Shown in pieces: positions 23,302 through 33,808 of a DNA stretch of 64,000 bases (position 1 is the stretch's first letter; every line of letters begins with the position of its first letter). The translations under genes were made by a program, and so were the position numbers. The notes under the pieces are model-generated. The model was not told the DNA's origin and ran no database searches. It saw nothing but the letters and a program-made list of their open reading frames with translations. Where the stretch lies: assembly GCF_023159225.1 (NCBI RefSeq), contig NC_063171.1:9349886-9413885 (forward strand), written 5' to 3'. The stretch comes from Perognathus longimembris pacificus (Eukaryota > Chordata > Mammalia > Rodentia > Heteromyidae).

Positions 23302-24462
23302 CTATTTAGGGTTCATTTCTCTGTCTGTATTGGGATCTTGATTATTTTCCCTGTGTAGTATATCTTTGAAGATTTTCTGTAATGCTGGTTTTGTGGAGAT
23401 ATACTGTTTTAGTTTTTCCTTACTGTGAAAGTCTTTTATTTGACCTTCGGCTATGAATGAGAGTTTGGCTGGGTACAGAACTCTTGGTTGGTAGTTATTT
23501 TTATTTAGTGTTTGGTATACTTCATACCAGGCTCTCCTTGCTTTCATGGTCTCTGCTGAGAAGTCTGGGGTAATTCTGATTGCTTTTCCTTTATATGTGA
23601 TTGTTTTCTTCTCCCTAACAGCTTTAAGGATTGTTTCCTTGTACTCTACTGATCCTGTTTTGATCACAATGTGTCGGTGGGATGTCCTATTCTGGTCTCG
23701 TCGGTTTGGGGTTCTAAATGCTTCTTGTATCTGTATAGGCCTTTCCTTCTGGATATTTGGGAAGTTCTCAGCTAATATTCTGTTAAATAGATTGCCTATC
23801 ACATTAACTTCTTTCTCCAAGTTTTCCTCAATCCCTATTATTCTTAAATTGAGCTTCCTGATCATGTCTTGAATCTCCTGTAGCAATCTGTTTTGTTGAT
23901 TGGACTAGATTTGTATTGATTTTTGATCTTTCTCCATAGAATCTAAGGAATCTTCAGCTCCTGAGATTCGATCCTCTGCTTCAGTTAGTCAGGACTGTAG
24001 GCTAGCTACTTGATTTCGAATCTCTTTTCCTTCTGACTGGTCTTTCCTGATGATTTCCATGTCATTTCTTAGGTCTTGTATGGACTTCTTTACTTCATTA
24101 ACTTCATTAGTTTGGTTTTGATTATTGTCTCTCAGATCTTTAAGCTGGTTATCTATCTTTTCATTTGACTCTTGCAGTTCATTTATCTTTCTATTTGTGG
24201 ATGCCATGAAATTCTCCATTAATTTTTGCTTTGCCTCCTCATGCTCTAGAATAATTGACTGAAGAGATTCAAACTTTTCATTTATCATGTTTATCAGTAG
24301 ACTTTGTAAAGCCTTTTGGGGGTTCTCTTCTATGTCTTTGATTGACTGCTCTGCTTCCTGCTTGTTTTGAGTTGGGGATAGGACTTCATTGTTTGCCATC
24401 TTTCTTGTGTTTCTTCTGCCCATTTGAATTGGGAATGCCAATCTACCAGCACCTGTGAGCAC
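23302..24462 (-). pseudogene. L1-B ORF1 (RNA-binding chaperone), two stop codons
   Basis: ORF1p is the trimeric RNA-binding protein that packages L1 RNA. The frame from ATG at 24462 to the stop at 23302 is 387 codons with no frameshift. It is broken only by TGA after '...NQVASLQS' (23989-23991) and one TAG about 30 codons later, near 23907. The N-terminal half is a heptad-rich coiled coil ('NRKINELQESNEKIDNQLK'), then an RRM-like domain ('LNLRIIGIEE', 'ILAENFPNIQ'), then the C-terminal domain ('YPAKLSFIAEGQIKDFHSKE'). The length is normal for a mammalian L1 ORF1. The start was chosen as the first ATG; a second ATG, reading MGRRNTRK, lies 14 codons inside. Confidence 0.93.
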
Positions 24463-26425
24463 CTTTTAAGACCCAAAGCAGCCCTTACCAAGCACTGTTG
24501 TGTTAATCTTACAAGTTTACAATTATATACAGATAACTTGTATATCTGTCTATAAAGTTAGATTTGGTGTTCCTAAAGAATACAATTTCAATATAACAAC
24601 CGATCCTGGGCCCTGTATTCAGTAGTTACTTATTTACTGTTACAACCCTATACGTAATTCTTGTTTTTATATTAAGTTCTTTTAGGACTGGCTTACTCTA
24701 TGAGCCCCTTTGATTAACTCAGATTAAGCTGGGATACCCTCTATTCAATAACCAGGAGTCAATGGAACCTGGAGGTTCAGGCAGTAAGTCAGGAGGGTAA
24801 GTTAGAGGTAGTAAAGACAATAGAGTAAAATGTATTGGGGGGTGGTGATTTTGGTTTAGTTTCAGTGATGTGGAAATGTGGAGAGGAGTAGAATCAGTAG
24901 AGAGAACAAGATTAAAATGACAGACAATGGAGAGTTAGCAGAAAAAAGTGGAGGTGTTATTCATAGGAAAGTAATTTTTAAGAAAGAGAACGCAAAGAGA
25001 GAAATAAAGTAAAAATACTGGAAGACAGATACACAAAACAGAGAAAAATTATTTAAAAAAGAAGAAAAAATAAATAAAAGGAAAAAAGAAACAGAGAAGG
25101 AACAACCCAAACAAACAAACAAAAACCTTGATAAAACAAACCTGTAAAAATGGAAAACAAACAAACAAATAAAAAACAAACAAACAAAACAAAACAACCA
25201 ACGATGTTTCAGATGTGAAAAAATTAAAAAGAAAATTTAAAAAAATGTTTAAAAAATGTTTGAAAAGAAAAAAAAAAATGGAGTCCTCCTTGTTTGGGTG
25301 GTCTTTTCCCAGTCTCTGGATTCCTTGCAATGGTCTGCAGTCTATTTTCCTGATTGGCTCGTTTGACTTGATTTCAGTATGCAAGGGGTGGATCTGTTCT
25401 GACCCTTCTCCCCTGTTTGTGCAATCCTGGGTCTCTGAGGTTCGCAGAGCTTGCAGGTGGGCCTTGGCGTCCTCTGTAGATGGGGACGTGAGCAGTCTCA
25501 GGAACTGTGGCTCCTCTGTCTGCTGTGGGGCTGCTGCCTTTGATGCCAGGATATGAATAGGCTGTGGACTCAGCAGGGCGGGGCACCTCTGGCCTGTTTT
25601 GCTTGGCTGAGAGTTGCTTGCCTGGGGGAGGTGGCCTCCTTGGTGGAGGTGGCTATGGAATGCAGCTCCGTTTTGGGCTGGGAATTGGGCTTCCTCTGTG
25701 ACAGGCCCGTTTAGCTGTCCCAGGAACTGTTTGTTCCTCCGTCTGGTGTTTCCATGCCGCCGGTAGCTGCTCGCAGCTTTTGCTTTAAATTTAGAAAATC
25801 CGGCAGGCAGGACAGGAACCTCTGGCTAAGCTGCTGCCCAGAACACACCTCCCACCTGGGCATGGGGCATTCTCCTGGGCAGAGTTGGCTCTCACTGTTC
25901 GGTCCCTCCTGCCCTTTTCAGAGATGGCTACTTTGACCTCGCTTTCCCCAGGCCCGCTTCAGTTCCAATCTGGTCTGACCCTGTGCCAGTGGCAAAGATG
26001 GCGCTTTGCTCTGGCCGTGGGGGAAGGGCTGCCTTCCAGAAGCTGCTCTGTGGGCGCGAGTTAGAATATCTTTCGTGGGGTACTCACGCTTTCTCTGCGA
26101 TTTCAGGTCGTCCATGCTCAGCCGCCGTCTGGAGTATTTCTCGCTGGTCTACGCTGTGTGCTTTAGCCGCGTGGAGTGCGGTTGCTGTGCTGGGCGCTGT
26201 GCCGGTGCCGGCACTGGCGTGGCGGCGGGACGCCGCCCGGAGCTCAAATCTGTGTTTTGAGACCAGCAAAGTAGATTTTTCCTTCCTGACCAGAATCCCT
26301 GTACTGTTAGAACTTACTTTGGCTGTCTGTCTAGGAGTAAAAGTTTCTATGGGGTGAGAAAACTGCGATTTCGGAGGGAGCTCAGCTAGGGCTCTGCTTC
26401 TCCTCTGCCGTCTTCCCAGAAGTCC
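24463..26425 (-). promoter_or_regulatory. L1-B 5' UTR and internal promoter region
   Basis: The distal 1.1 kb (25290-26425) is CpG-rich with 'GCCGGTGCCGGCACTGGCG' and 'GGCGGCGGGACGCCGCCCGG' near 26200-26240. The proximal 0.8 kb (24463-25290) is A/T-rich on the minus strand, including an (AAAC)n-type tract at 25100-25200. L1 5' UTRs carry an internal RNA polymerase II promoter. A YY1-like core at the very 5' end is present in degraded form: 'AAGACGGCAG' instead of 'AAGATGGCGG'. Confidence 0.75.
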
Positions 26426-26437
26426 CTGTGTTGTGAT
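26426..26437. repeat. target-site duplication of L1-B (right copy)
   Basis: Exact repeat of 18887-18898. L1-A sequence resumes immediately with 'CTTGATTATTTTCCCTGTG', matching the undisturbed order in L1-B at about 23336. Confidence 0.9.
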
Positions 26438-26816
26438 CTTGATTATTTTCCCTGTGTAGTACATATTTGAGGATTTTCTGTAAAGGTGGTTTGGTGGAGA
26501 AATATTGTTTCAGTTTTTCCTTACTGTGGAAGACTTTTATTTGACCTTCAGCTATGAATGAGAGTTTAGCTGGGTACAGTATTCTTGGTTGACAGTTATT
26601 TTTATTTAGGGTGTGGCATGCCTCATTCCAGGTTCTCCTTGCTTTTGTGGTCTCTGCTGAGAAGTCTGGGGTAATTCTGATTGGTTTTCCTTTATATGTG
26701 ATCATTTTCTTCTCCCTAACAGCTTTAAGGATTCATTCCTTGGACTCTATTTATCCTGTTTTGATCACAATGTGTCAGTGGGATGTCCTATTCTGGTCTG
26801 GTCGGTTCGATGTTCT
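26438..26816 (-). mobile_element. L1-A, segment 2 (ORF1 C-terminal part)
   Basis: On the minus strand this encodes the end of ORF1 ('KVFHSKEKLKQYFSTKPPLQ', open from 26705 to 26382). It is about 88-90% similar by eye to L1-B 23336-23715. It stops at 26816 inside 'CGGTTCGATGTTCT', where L1-C is inserted. Confidence 0.92.
26803..26816. repeat. target-site duplication of L1-C (left copy)
   Basis: CGGTTCGATGTTCT pairs with CGGTTTGGTGTTCT at 33235-33248 (two mismatches). The intact related site in L1-B, at about 23700, is a single copy. Confidence 0.85.
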
Positions 26817-27048
26817 TTTTGTTATTTTTTTTATTTGTTTATTAATTGAACATAAATTTTTTTACAAGGTGTTGTGCAAAAAGGGTACAGTTACATAGTA
26901 GGGCAGTGTGTACATTTCTTGTGATATCTTACGTCCTGTTTTTCTATCCCTTGTCTAGGTCAGGTAGACATATATACAATATACAATGTATCAAGAACAT
27001 ATACAGTATTCACAGACTTGGTCTCTACTGTCTCTCTGTCTCCCTTTG

Positions 27049-30000
27049 TTAACAGTCATATGTCAGGGAGATCATGCCCCTTTGTTTTCTGTGTTCTAGG
27101 CTTGTCTCACTCAACATTATTTGTTTGAGTTCTGACCATTTCCCTGCGAATAACAATATTTCACCATTCCTAATTGCTATGTAGTATTCCATTATGTATA
27201 AGTACCATATTTTTTGGATCCATTCGTCTGTGGAGGGGCATCTGGGTTGTTTCCATATTTTGGCTATTGTGAATTGTGCCACGATAAACATGGAAGTACA
27301 AATGTCTTTTTGATATCTTGGGGTTTGCTGTTTAGGATAGATGCCTAGGAGTGGTATGGCTGGGTCATAGGGCAGGTTTATATTGAGCTTTTTGAGAAAC
27401 CTCCATACTGTTCTCCAAAGTGGTTGTACTAATTTGCACTCCCACCAACAATGGAGAAGGGTTCCTCTTTCCCCACAGCCCCTCCAGCATTTGTTGTTTC
27501 CTGAGTTCAGAGTATAGGCCATTCTAACTGGGGTGAGGTGGTATCTCAGGGTTGTTTTTATTTGCATTTCCTTTACTAGCAGGGATGTTGAGCATTTCCT
27601 CATGTGTTTCTTTGCCATTTTTATATCTTCTCTTGCGAAGTCTCTTTTTAGCTCTTTTGCCCATTTCCTAATAGGTTTATTGGGCTTGGAGGGGCTTAGT
27701 TTTTTGAGTTCTCTGTAGATGACCGATATCAGGCCTTTGTCTGTTGCTGTGCTGGTAAATATCCTTTCCCATATCGTTGGCTGTCTTTCTACTTTGGTTG
27801 CTATTACCTTAGCTGTGCAGAAACTTTTTAATTTGTAGTAGTCCCATTTGTTGAGTCTTTCCCCTATTTGTTGTGCCCCTGGGACTATATTCACAAAGTT
27901 CCTTCCTGTGCCTATAAGTTCTAGCGTCTTTCCTATTCTGTCTTTCAGTAGTTTCAAGGATTCAGGTCTGATATTGAGGTCCTTGATCCATTTTGAGTTG
28001 ATCTTGGTGCATGGTGATAGGCTTGGGTCTACTTTGAGTTTTCTGCATATGGCTGCCCATTTCTCCCAGCACCAGTAGATGAAGAGGCTATGTTTATTCC
28101 ATTGTATGTCTTTAGCTCCTTTGTCGATTATCAGTTGGCTGTAAGAGTGCGATTTTATTTCTGGGTCTTCAATTCTAATACATTGGTCTTCCGATCTGTT
28201 TTTATACCAATACCATGCTGTTTTTGTTATGATGGCCTTGTAGTAGAGCTTGAAGTCTGGTATTGTGATACCTCCTGCACTGCTTTTTTTTGCCTAGAAT
28301 TGCTTTGGCTATTCTAGGTTTTTTGCTGTTCCATATGAATTTATGGATTGGTTTCTCTATTTCAGTGAAGAATGTGGCTGGGATTTTGATAGGTATTGCA
28401 TTGAATTTGTATAACAATTTGAGCAATATGGCCATTTTCATTATATTGATTCTGCCTACCCATGAGCATGGGAGGTCTTTCCATCTCCTTGTGTCTTCTT
28501 TGATTTCCATTATTAGATTTTTGTAGTTTTCATTGAATAGGTCTGTCACGTCCTTGGTTAAGTTGATCCCTAGGTACTTTATTCTTGTTTTTGGCTACTG
28601 TAAATGGAATTGTTTCCATAATTTCCTTTTCTGTTTGTCTATTGCTGGTGTACAGAAAAGCTGCTGACTTTTGTGAATTGATTTTGTATCCTGCTACTTT
28701 GCCAAATTGGTTTATTAGGTGTAGGAGTTTGGGTACTGAGTTTTTTGGGTCCTTCAGATATAAGATCATGTCGTCTGCGAATAGGGATAACTTGATTTCT
28801 TCCTTGCCGATGTGGATCCATTTGATGTCCTCCTCTTGCCTTATTGCTATGGCTAGGGATTCCAGCACTATGTTGAACAGAAGTGGGGAGAGTGGGCATC
28901 ATTGTCTTGTTCCTGAGTTTAGGGGGAATGATTTAAGTTTCTCTCCATTTAATATGATATTAGCAGTTGGTCTGTTGTATATGGCTTTTATTGTTTTGAG
29001 GAATGTTCCATCTATTCACGTTCTCTCCAAAGCTTTTAATAGGTATGGATGTTGTATTTTGTCAAAGGCTTTTTGGGCATCAACTGAGATAACAATGTAA
29101 TTCTTAATTTTAGATCTGTTTATGTGGTGAATTACGTTGATTGATTTACGGATGTTGAACCATCCTTGTGACTGAGGGATGAAGCCTACTTGGTCATGAT
29201 GTATGATTTTCTTGATCAGTTTCTGGATCCTGTTAGCTAATATTTTATTGAGGAGCTTTGCATCCGTGTTCATTAGTGATATTGGTCTGTAGTTCTCTTT
29301 TTTTGTTGGGTCTTTGCCTGGTTTGGGAATGAGTATGATAGTAGCTCTGTAGAATGAGTTTGGGATTTCTCCCTCTGTTTCTATTTTGCGGAAGAGTTTG
29401 AGGAGTATTGGTATTAGCTCCTCTCTAAAGGTTTTGTAGAATTCGTTGGTGAATCCATCTGGGCCTGGGCTTTTCTTAGTAGGGAGGTTCTTGATTACCT
29501 CCTGTATCTCACCGTAAGTTATTGGTTTATTTAGTTGATTTATTTCTTCTTGGTTCAGTTTGGGCAGTTTGTACTTCTCTAAGAATTGATCCATTTCTGT
29601 AAAATTATTGTTTTTTGCTGAGTAGAGGTTTTGGAAATAGCTCCTTATGATTGTTTGAATATCGTGTGTACTTGTAATTTTTCCGGTGGAGTCCCTGATT
29701 TTACGTATATGAGTCTCTTCTCTTCTTTTTTTGTAAGTCTTGCAAGGGGTCTGTCAATTTTGTTTATTTTCCCAAAGAACCAGCTTTTAGTCTTATTTAT
29801 TTGTTGAATGGTCTTTCTATTTTCAATCAGATTTATCTCTTCTTCAATCTTTGTGATCTCTCCCCTCCTAGTCGTTTTAGATTCTGTCATTTCTTGTTTC
29901 TCCAGTTGTTTTAGTTTCATCGTGAGGGTATTCACCTGCTCTGTTTCCATTCTTTTAATGTGGGTGCTGAGTGCAATGATCTTGCCCCTCAGTACTGCCT

Positions 30001-30846
30001 TAGCTGTGTCCCATAGGTTCTTTGTGATGTGTTTTCTTTGTCATTGTGGCTTATGAATTCGTTGATTTCATCTTTAATTTGGTCTGTGGCCCAAGTGTTG
30101 GATAGCAGCATGGGGTTTAGCCTCCAAGAGTGTGTATAGGCTCTGTGGTATCCTTTGTTGTTGAGGGTTACCTTTAATCCACTGTGATCAGATATAATAC
30201 ATGGGATGACGTCAATACTTTTGTATTTGCTGAGGTTCTTTGTGTGGGCTGTGACGTGGGCTATTTTGGAATATGATCCATGGGCTGCTGAAAAGAAGGT
30301 GTATTGGGTCTCTGTAGGGTGGAAGGTTCTATATAGGTCTGTTAGATCCATTTGGGAAATGGTGGTATTTAGGTCCTCAGCTCCCTTACTAATCCTCTGT
30401 GTGTTGGATCTGTCTCTTGGAGAGAGAGGAGTATTAACGCCACCCACTATGATTGTGTTCGCATCTATCTTGCTCTGTAATTCTGTGAGAATTTGCTTGA
30501 TGTATATAGGGCCTCTTTTGTTCGGTGAGTATACATTTATCACCGTGATTTCTTGATTCTGGCTTTTTCCTTGTATTAATATGTAGTGTCCTTCTTTGTC
30601 TTTTTGAGTTGACTTTAAAGAAAAGTTCAGCTTGTCTGAGATCAGAATGGCTACACCTGCCATTTTGGTGGGTGCATTTGCTTGGTAGATCTTGCTCCAT
30701 CCTTTCATTCGAAGACTGTTTTTGTCCCTTGCTGTAAGGTGGGTCTCTTGTAGATAGCAGATGTCAACTTTTTGTTTGCGAATCCATTCTGCCAGTCTGC
30801 TCCTCTTGATCGGGGAGTTTAAACCATTTATATTTAAAGAGATCAA
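27049..30846 (-). pseudogene. L1-C ORF2 (endonuclease/reverse transcriptase), broken
   Basis: The span equals 1,266 codons, close to the usual length. Pieces: 29989-30846 endonuclease (285 aa; 'SLNINGLNSPIKRSRLAEW', 'CYLQETHL'). 29645-29950. 29016-29594 RT N-terminal part ('[15 protein letters not shown]', '[18 protein letters not shown]', '[17 protein letters not shown]'). 28530-28868 with intact FADD. 28202-28549. 27049-27957 thumb to C-terminus, 302 aa uninterrupted, with '[18 protein letters not shown]'. In the endonuclease the usual GDFN motif reads GGVN and SKIDH reads SKIAH, so two catalytic acidic positions are lost in addition to the frame breaks. Confidence 0.94.
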
Positions 30847-30948
30847 GGATAAGGGTGTTTTTTTCTCCTTCCATTTTCTTGTTGGGCTGTTTTTTCCTCT
30901 TTTTTTTTTCCTTGTCTTTAGTGAGCTGGTCTTTATGCTGGACTTTGG

Positions 30949-31971
30949 CTATTGAAGTTTCTTTCTGATTCTGTCTGTGTGTCTTTTACAATCTCTGTTG
31001 GGTGGGTGGAGTTCCCCTCTTAAAATTCGCTGTAGGGCTGGTTTTTTATTCACATACTCCTTTAGCTCCTCTTTGGTGTGGAAAGATCTGGTTTTCCCTT
31101 CGAATGTGAACTCCAATTTCGCTGGATATTTGAGGTTGTAAATTGTTATTCTGAAGTACTTGGATGGTGTTCTTCCACTCACTTCTAGCTTGGTAAGTTT
31201 GTGTGGATAAGTCAGATGTTATTCGAATCCTCTTCCCATTGAAGAAAGTTTCCTTCTTCGCTTTGGCTGAATTCAGAATTTGCTCTTTAATCTTGAGGTC
31301 TGTAGTCTTGAATATTATGTGCCTTGGGGTGGCTTTCCTGGGGTCTGGCCTGCCAGGTGTCCTATAGGCTTCGGTTACCTGGATGGGGTCTCCTGTGAGA
31401 TTGGGGAAGTTTTCTGCAATAACTTTATTGAGAACATGATTAAGCCCTCTGTTCTGGTATTCAGCTCCTTCTTCTATTCCTATTATGCACAGATTATATC
31501 TCTTGTCTTTGTCCATTAGTTCCTGATTAGTCTGCCCTGAAGCCTTACCTTTTCTTGGAGTGTGGTCATTTTCTGGTTATTGTCAGCTGCTTCATTGTCC
31601 AGGCAAGAGATTCTGGATTCTATATGGTCCACTCTTTGTGTTATGGTTTCAATTGCGGAGTTTAGGGATGTCAGAGAGCTATTTATGGTTGTCATATCAG
31701 CTTTGATCGTGGAAATTTCTTCCTTTAAAGAGTTGTATTTTAAATCTATTTTTTCATGCATTTCAATTCTCAGGATGTGGAGATTTTCTTTAAAGAAGCC
31801 TTGCATTGTATCCATTTTTGCTTCCATTTCTTTTTTGGCTTCCTGGGTGTCCTTCCAGATTTCTGCTCTAAACTCCTGGAATTGTTTTCTGATTTCATTT
31901 CTGACGCTTTCGATCATTCCTGTTAACATGGCCTCATTTGCTTTTTTAGTCTCCATCTCCTCTTCAGTCAT
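30949..31971 (-). pseudogene. L1-C ORF1 (RNA-binding chaperone), frameshifted
   Basis: 31516-31971 gives the N-terminal coiled coil beginning MTEEEMETKKANEAM. 31046-31516 gives the RRM ('YNLCIIGIEEG', 'VIAENFPNLTGDP') in another frame, and 30949-31182 the C-terminal domain ('YPAKLEFTFEGKTRSFHTKE') in a third. Two frameshifts therefore break it, near 31520-31560 and near 31130-31190. The coiled coil has clear heptads ('ITQRVDHIESRISCLD'). The protein is unlike L1-B ORF1 except in the RRM/CTD core. Confidence 0.93.
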
Positions 31972-33234
31972 GCTGCTTTTTGGAGCTGGCGAGTTGGCTT
32001 GCCCTTTGATGAACTGAGTTATTTTTCTTTGTCATTTGCGCATCTGGAGATCTGTGTAGGTCTTCCCTCCCTTCTGTGTAGGTGTGTCTACAGCAGCAGG
32101 TGCTGTCGCTGTCGCCCCGCCCACCAGTGCAGGGTACGCCTACCAGAGCGGGCGCTGTCGCCTGGGGCCCCGCCCTCCTGTGTGCTGTGCGTCCACTACA
32201 ACAGGCACTTTAGCGGGATATGCCTCCCAGAGCAAGCCCTGGGTTGTTGGGTTGTGCTTGCGCCCTCCCGTGAGTCCGTTTGGGGGGGCAGTATGTGTGG
32301 GGCCCAGTGGGATCGACTGTCCGGGTGTGGCTTGGCACCCTCAGACCTCGCCTCCATTGTGAGGGGGGGGACGTGATCAGGCCCAGGTGACCCTGCTGGG
32401 CTGGTATTGCCCACCAGCGCCTGTGATTTTAGTTGTAAGAGTCTGCGAGGTCCAGGCACCTCGGGTGGGGCTTGCCCTGCCGGCCGTCCCCCGGCCCCTG
32501 TTGGGAAGGGGGCGGGGCCGGTTCTGCCAGTTCAGGAACCTGTGGGGCCTTGGGGCTGCTCCGCCCTTCCCCTGCTAAACTGACTTCCCAGCGCCTGATG
32601 GGAGCTCCCCGCCTGATTTGGGGGTTCTTTGTTCCCTCGGGGTGGGGAGGGGGAGGGAGGGAGATCTAGCTTCTCTTTAGGGCTTGCGTCTCTGGTAGCT
32701 GGTCTCCCATTGGGGGAGGGGGAGGGAGGGCACTCACTTTTGCTGCTTTGTGTGTGTGTCCCGCGCAGCCATTGGCCCTTCAGGGGTTGGCGAAGTGTCG
32801 TGGTGGCTTCCCCGTTCCCTCTTTCTGCCGCGCTGGGTTCCCTTGTCCGAACCCAGTGTGGACCCGAACTTCTCATCGCTGCCAGTGTGTGTCTTGGTCC
32901 GCACCCTGCCTTGTGTCCGTGGGGTCTCCCGCTATCTGAATTCTGCGCTCCTGGAGGCCTCTCTGCTGATCGCCGTGTTCCCCTTTCCCAGCCTGGCCCT
33001 GTTTGGGCCAGGGTCGGCTGGTTGGGGGAGGGTGCCCCGGAGATTCTCCGGCTCGGTGTAGGTTTTCGGTTCTTCTTTTTTGCTCCTTTTTGTTTTCCTG
33101 CATTTCTCCACTCCTTCTGGCTGCTGGTTTTGCTGGGTTCTTGATGGGGTGTTGGGTGTTGGAGTTCCCAGCTCGCTATTCAGTTGGAGTGAGTCGGTGT
33201 GCCTCCCTATTCTGTCGGCGCCATATTTCTCCTC
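31972..33234 (-). promoter_or_regulatory. L1-C 5' UTR and internal promoter region
   Basis: GC- and CpG-rich, about 1.26 kb. Visible elements: a YY1-like 'AAATATGGCGCC' at the 5' terminus (33216-33227 on the complement), two G4-capable runs on the plus strand (32638-32662, 32712-32730), and a degenerate repeat with a period near 85 bp (32084-32280). L1 5' UTRs drive transcription from inside; any activity here is inferred. Confidence 0.75.
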
Positions 33235-33248
33235 CGGTTTGGTGTTCT
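33235..33248. repeat. target-site duplication of L1-C (right copy)
   Basis: CGGTTTGGTGTTCT, the partner of 26803-26816. L1-A ORF1 sequence continues directly with 'AAATGCTTCTTGTATC'. Confidence 0.85.
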
Positions 33249-33808
33249 AAATGCTTCTTGTATCAGGGTAGGCCTATCCTTCTGGATATTTGGGAAGTTC
33301 TCAGCTGATATTTTGTTAAATAGGTTGCCTATACTGTTGACTTCTTTCTCAAGGTATTCCTTGATACCTGTTAGCCTTAAATTGAGATTCTTGATTGTAT
33401 CTTGGACCTCCTGAAGTGATCTTTTTTGGCAATTGGATAGGTTTTGTATTGCTTTTTTATCTTTCTCCATAGAATCTAGAAATCCTCATTTCTTGAGAAT
33501 CGATCCTCTGTTTCATCTAGTCTGGACTGTAGGCCAGCTACTTGATTTCAAATCTCTCTTCCTTCTGTTTGGTCTTTGTTGATGGTTTCCATGTCTTTGC
33601 TATAACTTTCTCTTAGGTCTTGCATGGACTTCTTTACTTCATTAAAGTGCTGTCTCTCAAATCTTTTAGCTGGGTAGCTATCTTTTCATTGGGCTCTTGA
33701 AGTTCATTTATCTTTCTATTTGTGGAGGCCATGAAATCCCCTGTTATTTTATGAACAGATTGATGTATTGATTCAAACTTTTCATTTAACATTTTTATCA
33801 GTAGTCTT
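33235..33808 (-). mobile_element. L1-A, segment 3 (ORF1 N-terminal part, 5'-truncated end)
   Basis: On the minus strand this reads the L1-A ORF1 RRM start and coiled coil ('LNLRLTGIKEYLEKEVNSIG', open 33470-33207; 'ASTNRKINELQEPNEK', within 33634-33882). It aligns to L1-B 23715-24295 with internal deletions near 33740-33770. The match to L1-B ends near 33808 inside ORF1, so L1-A is 5'-truncated there. Joined, the three segments give about 5.4 kb. Confidence 0.9.

Larger units (their letters stand above)
18899..26425 (-). mobile_element. L1-B, nearly complete 7.5-kb L1 nested in L1-A
   Basis: From 3' to 5': T-rich start (18899-18930), 3' UTR with G-rich purine tract (complement 19003-19048), ORF2 (stop at 19405), a short spacer, ORF1 (23302-24462) and a 5' UTR of about 1.96 kb (24463-26425). 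The 5' UTR is A/T-rich next to ORF1 and CpG-rich towards the promoter. The 5' end reads 'GGGACTTCTGGGAAGACGGC', the start expected of older mammalian L1 families. Both boundaries are fixed by the 12-bp duplication. It is complete in architecture but broken in coding capacity. Confidence 0.95.
26817..33234 (-). mobile_element. L1-C, full-length 6.4-kb L1 of a second lineage nested in L1-A
   Basis: From 3' to 5': T-rich end (26817-26860), a short 3' UTR without the G-rich purine tract found in the other copies, ORF2 (27049-30846), a spacer of about 100 bp, ORF1 (30949-31971), and a GC-rich 5' UTR (31972-33234). The 5' terminus reads on the minus strand 'GGAGGAGAAATATGGCGCCG', close to the canonical L1 start with its YY1 site. 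ORF1 and ORF2 differ strongly in sequence from L1-A/B/D, so this is a separate subfamily. Coding frames are broken. Confidence 0.95.

Noticed and set aside
15446..33414. Many plus-strand open frames rich in F, L, S and C
   Set aside because: They are antisense shadows of the minus-strand L1 ORF1/ORF2 and 5' UTR sequences.
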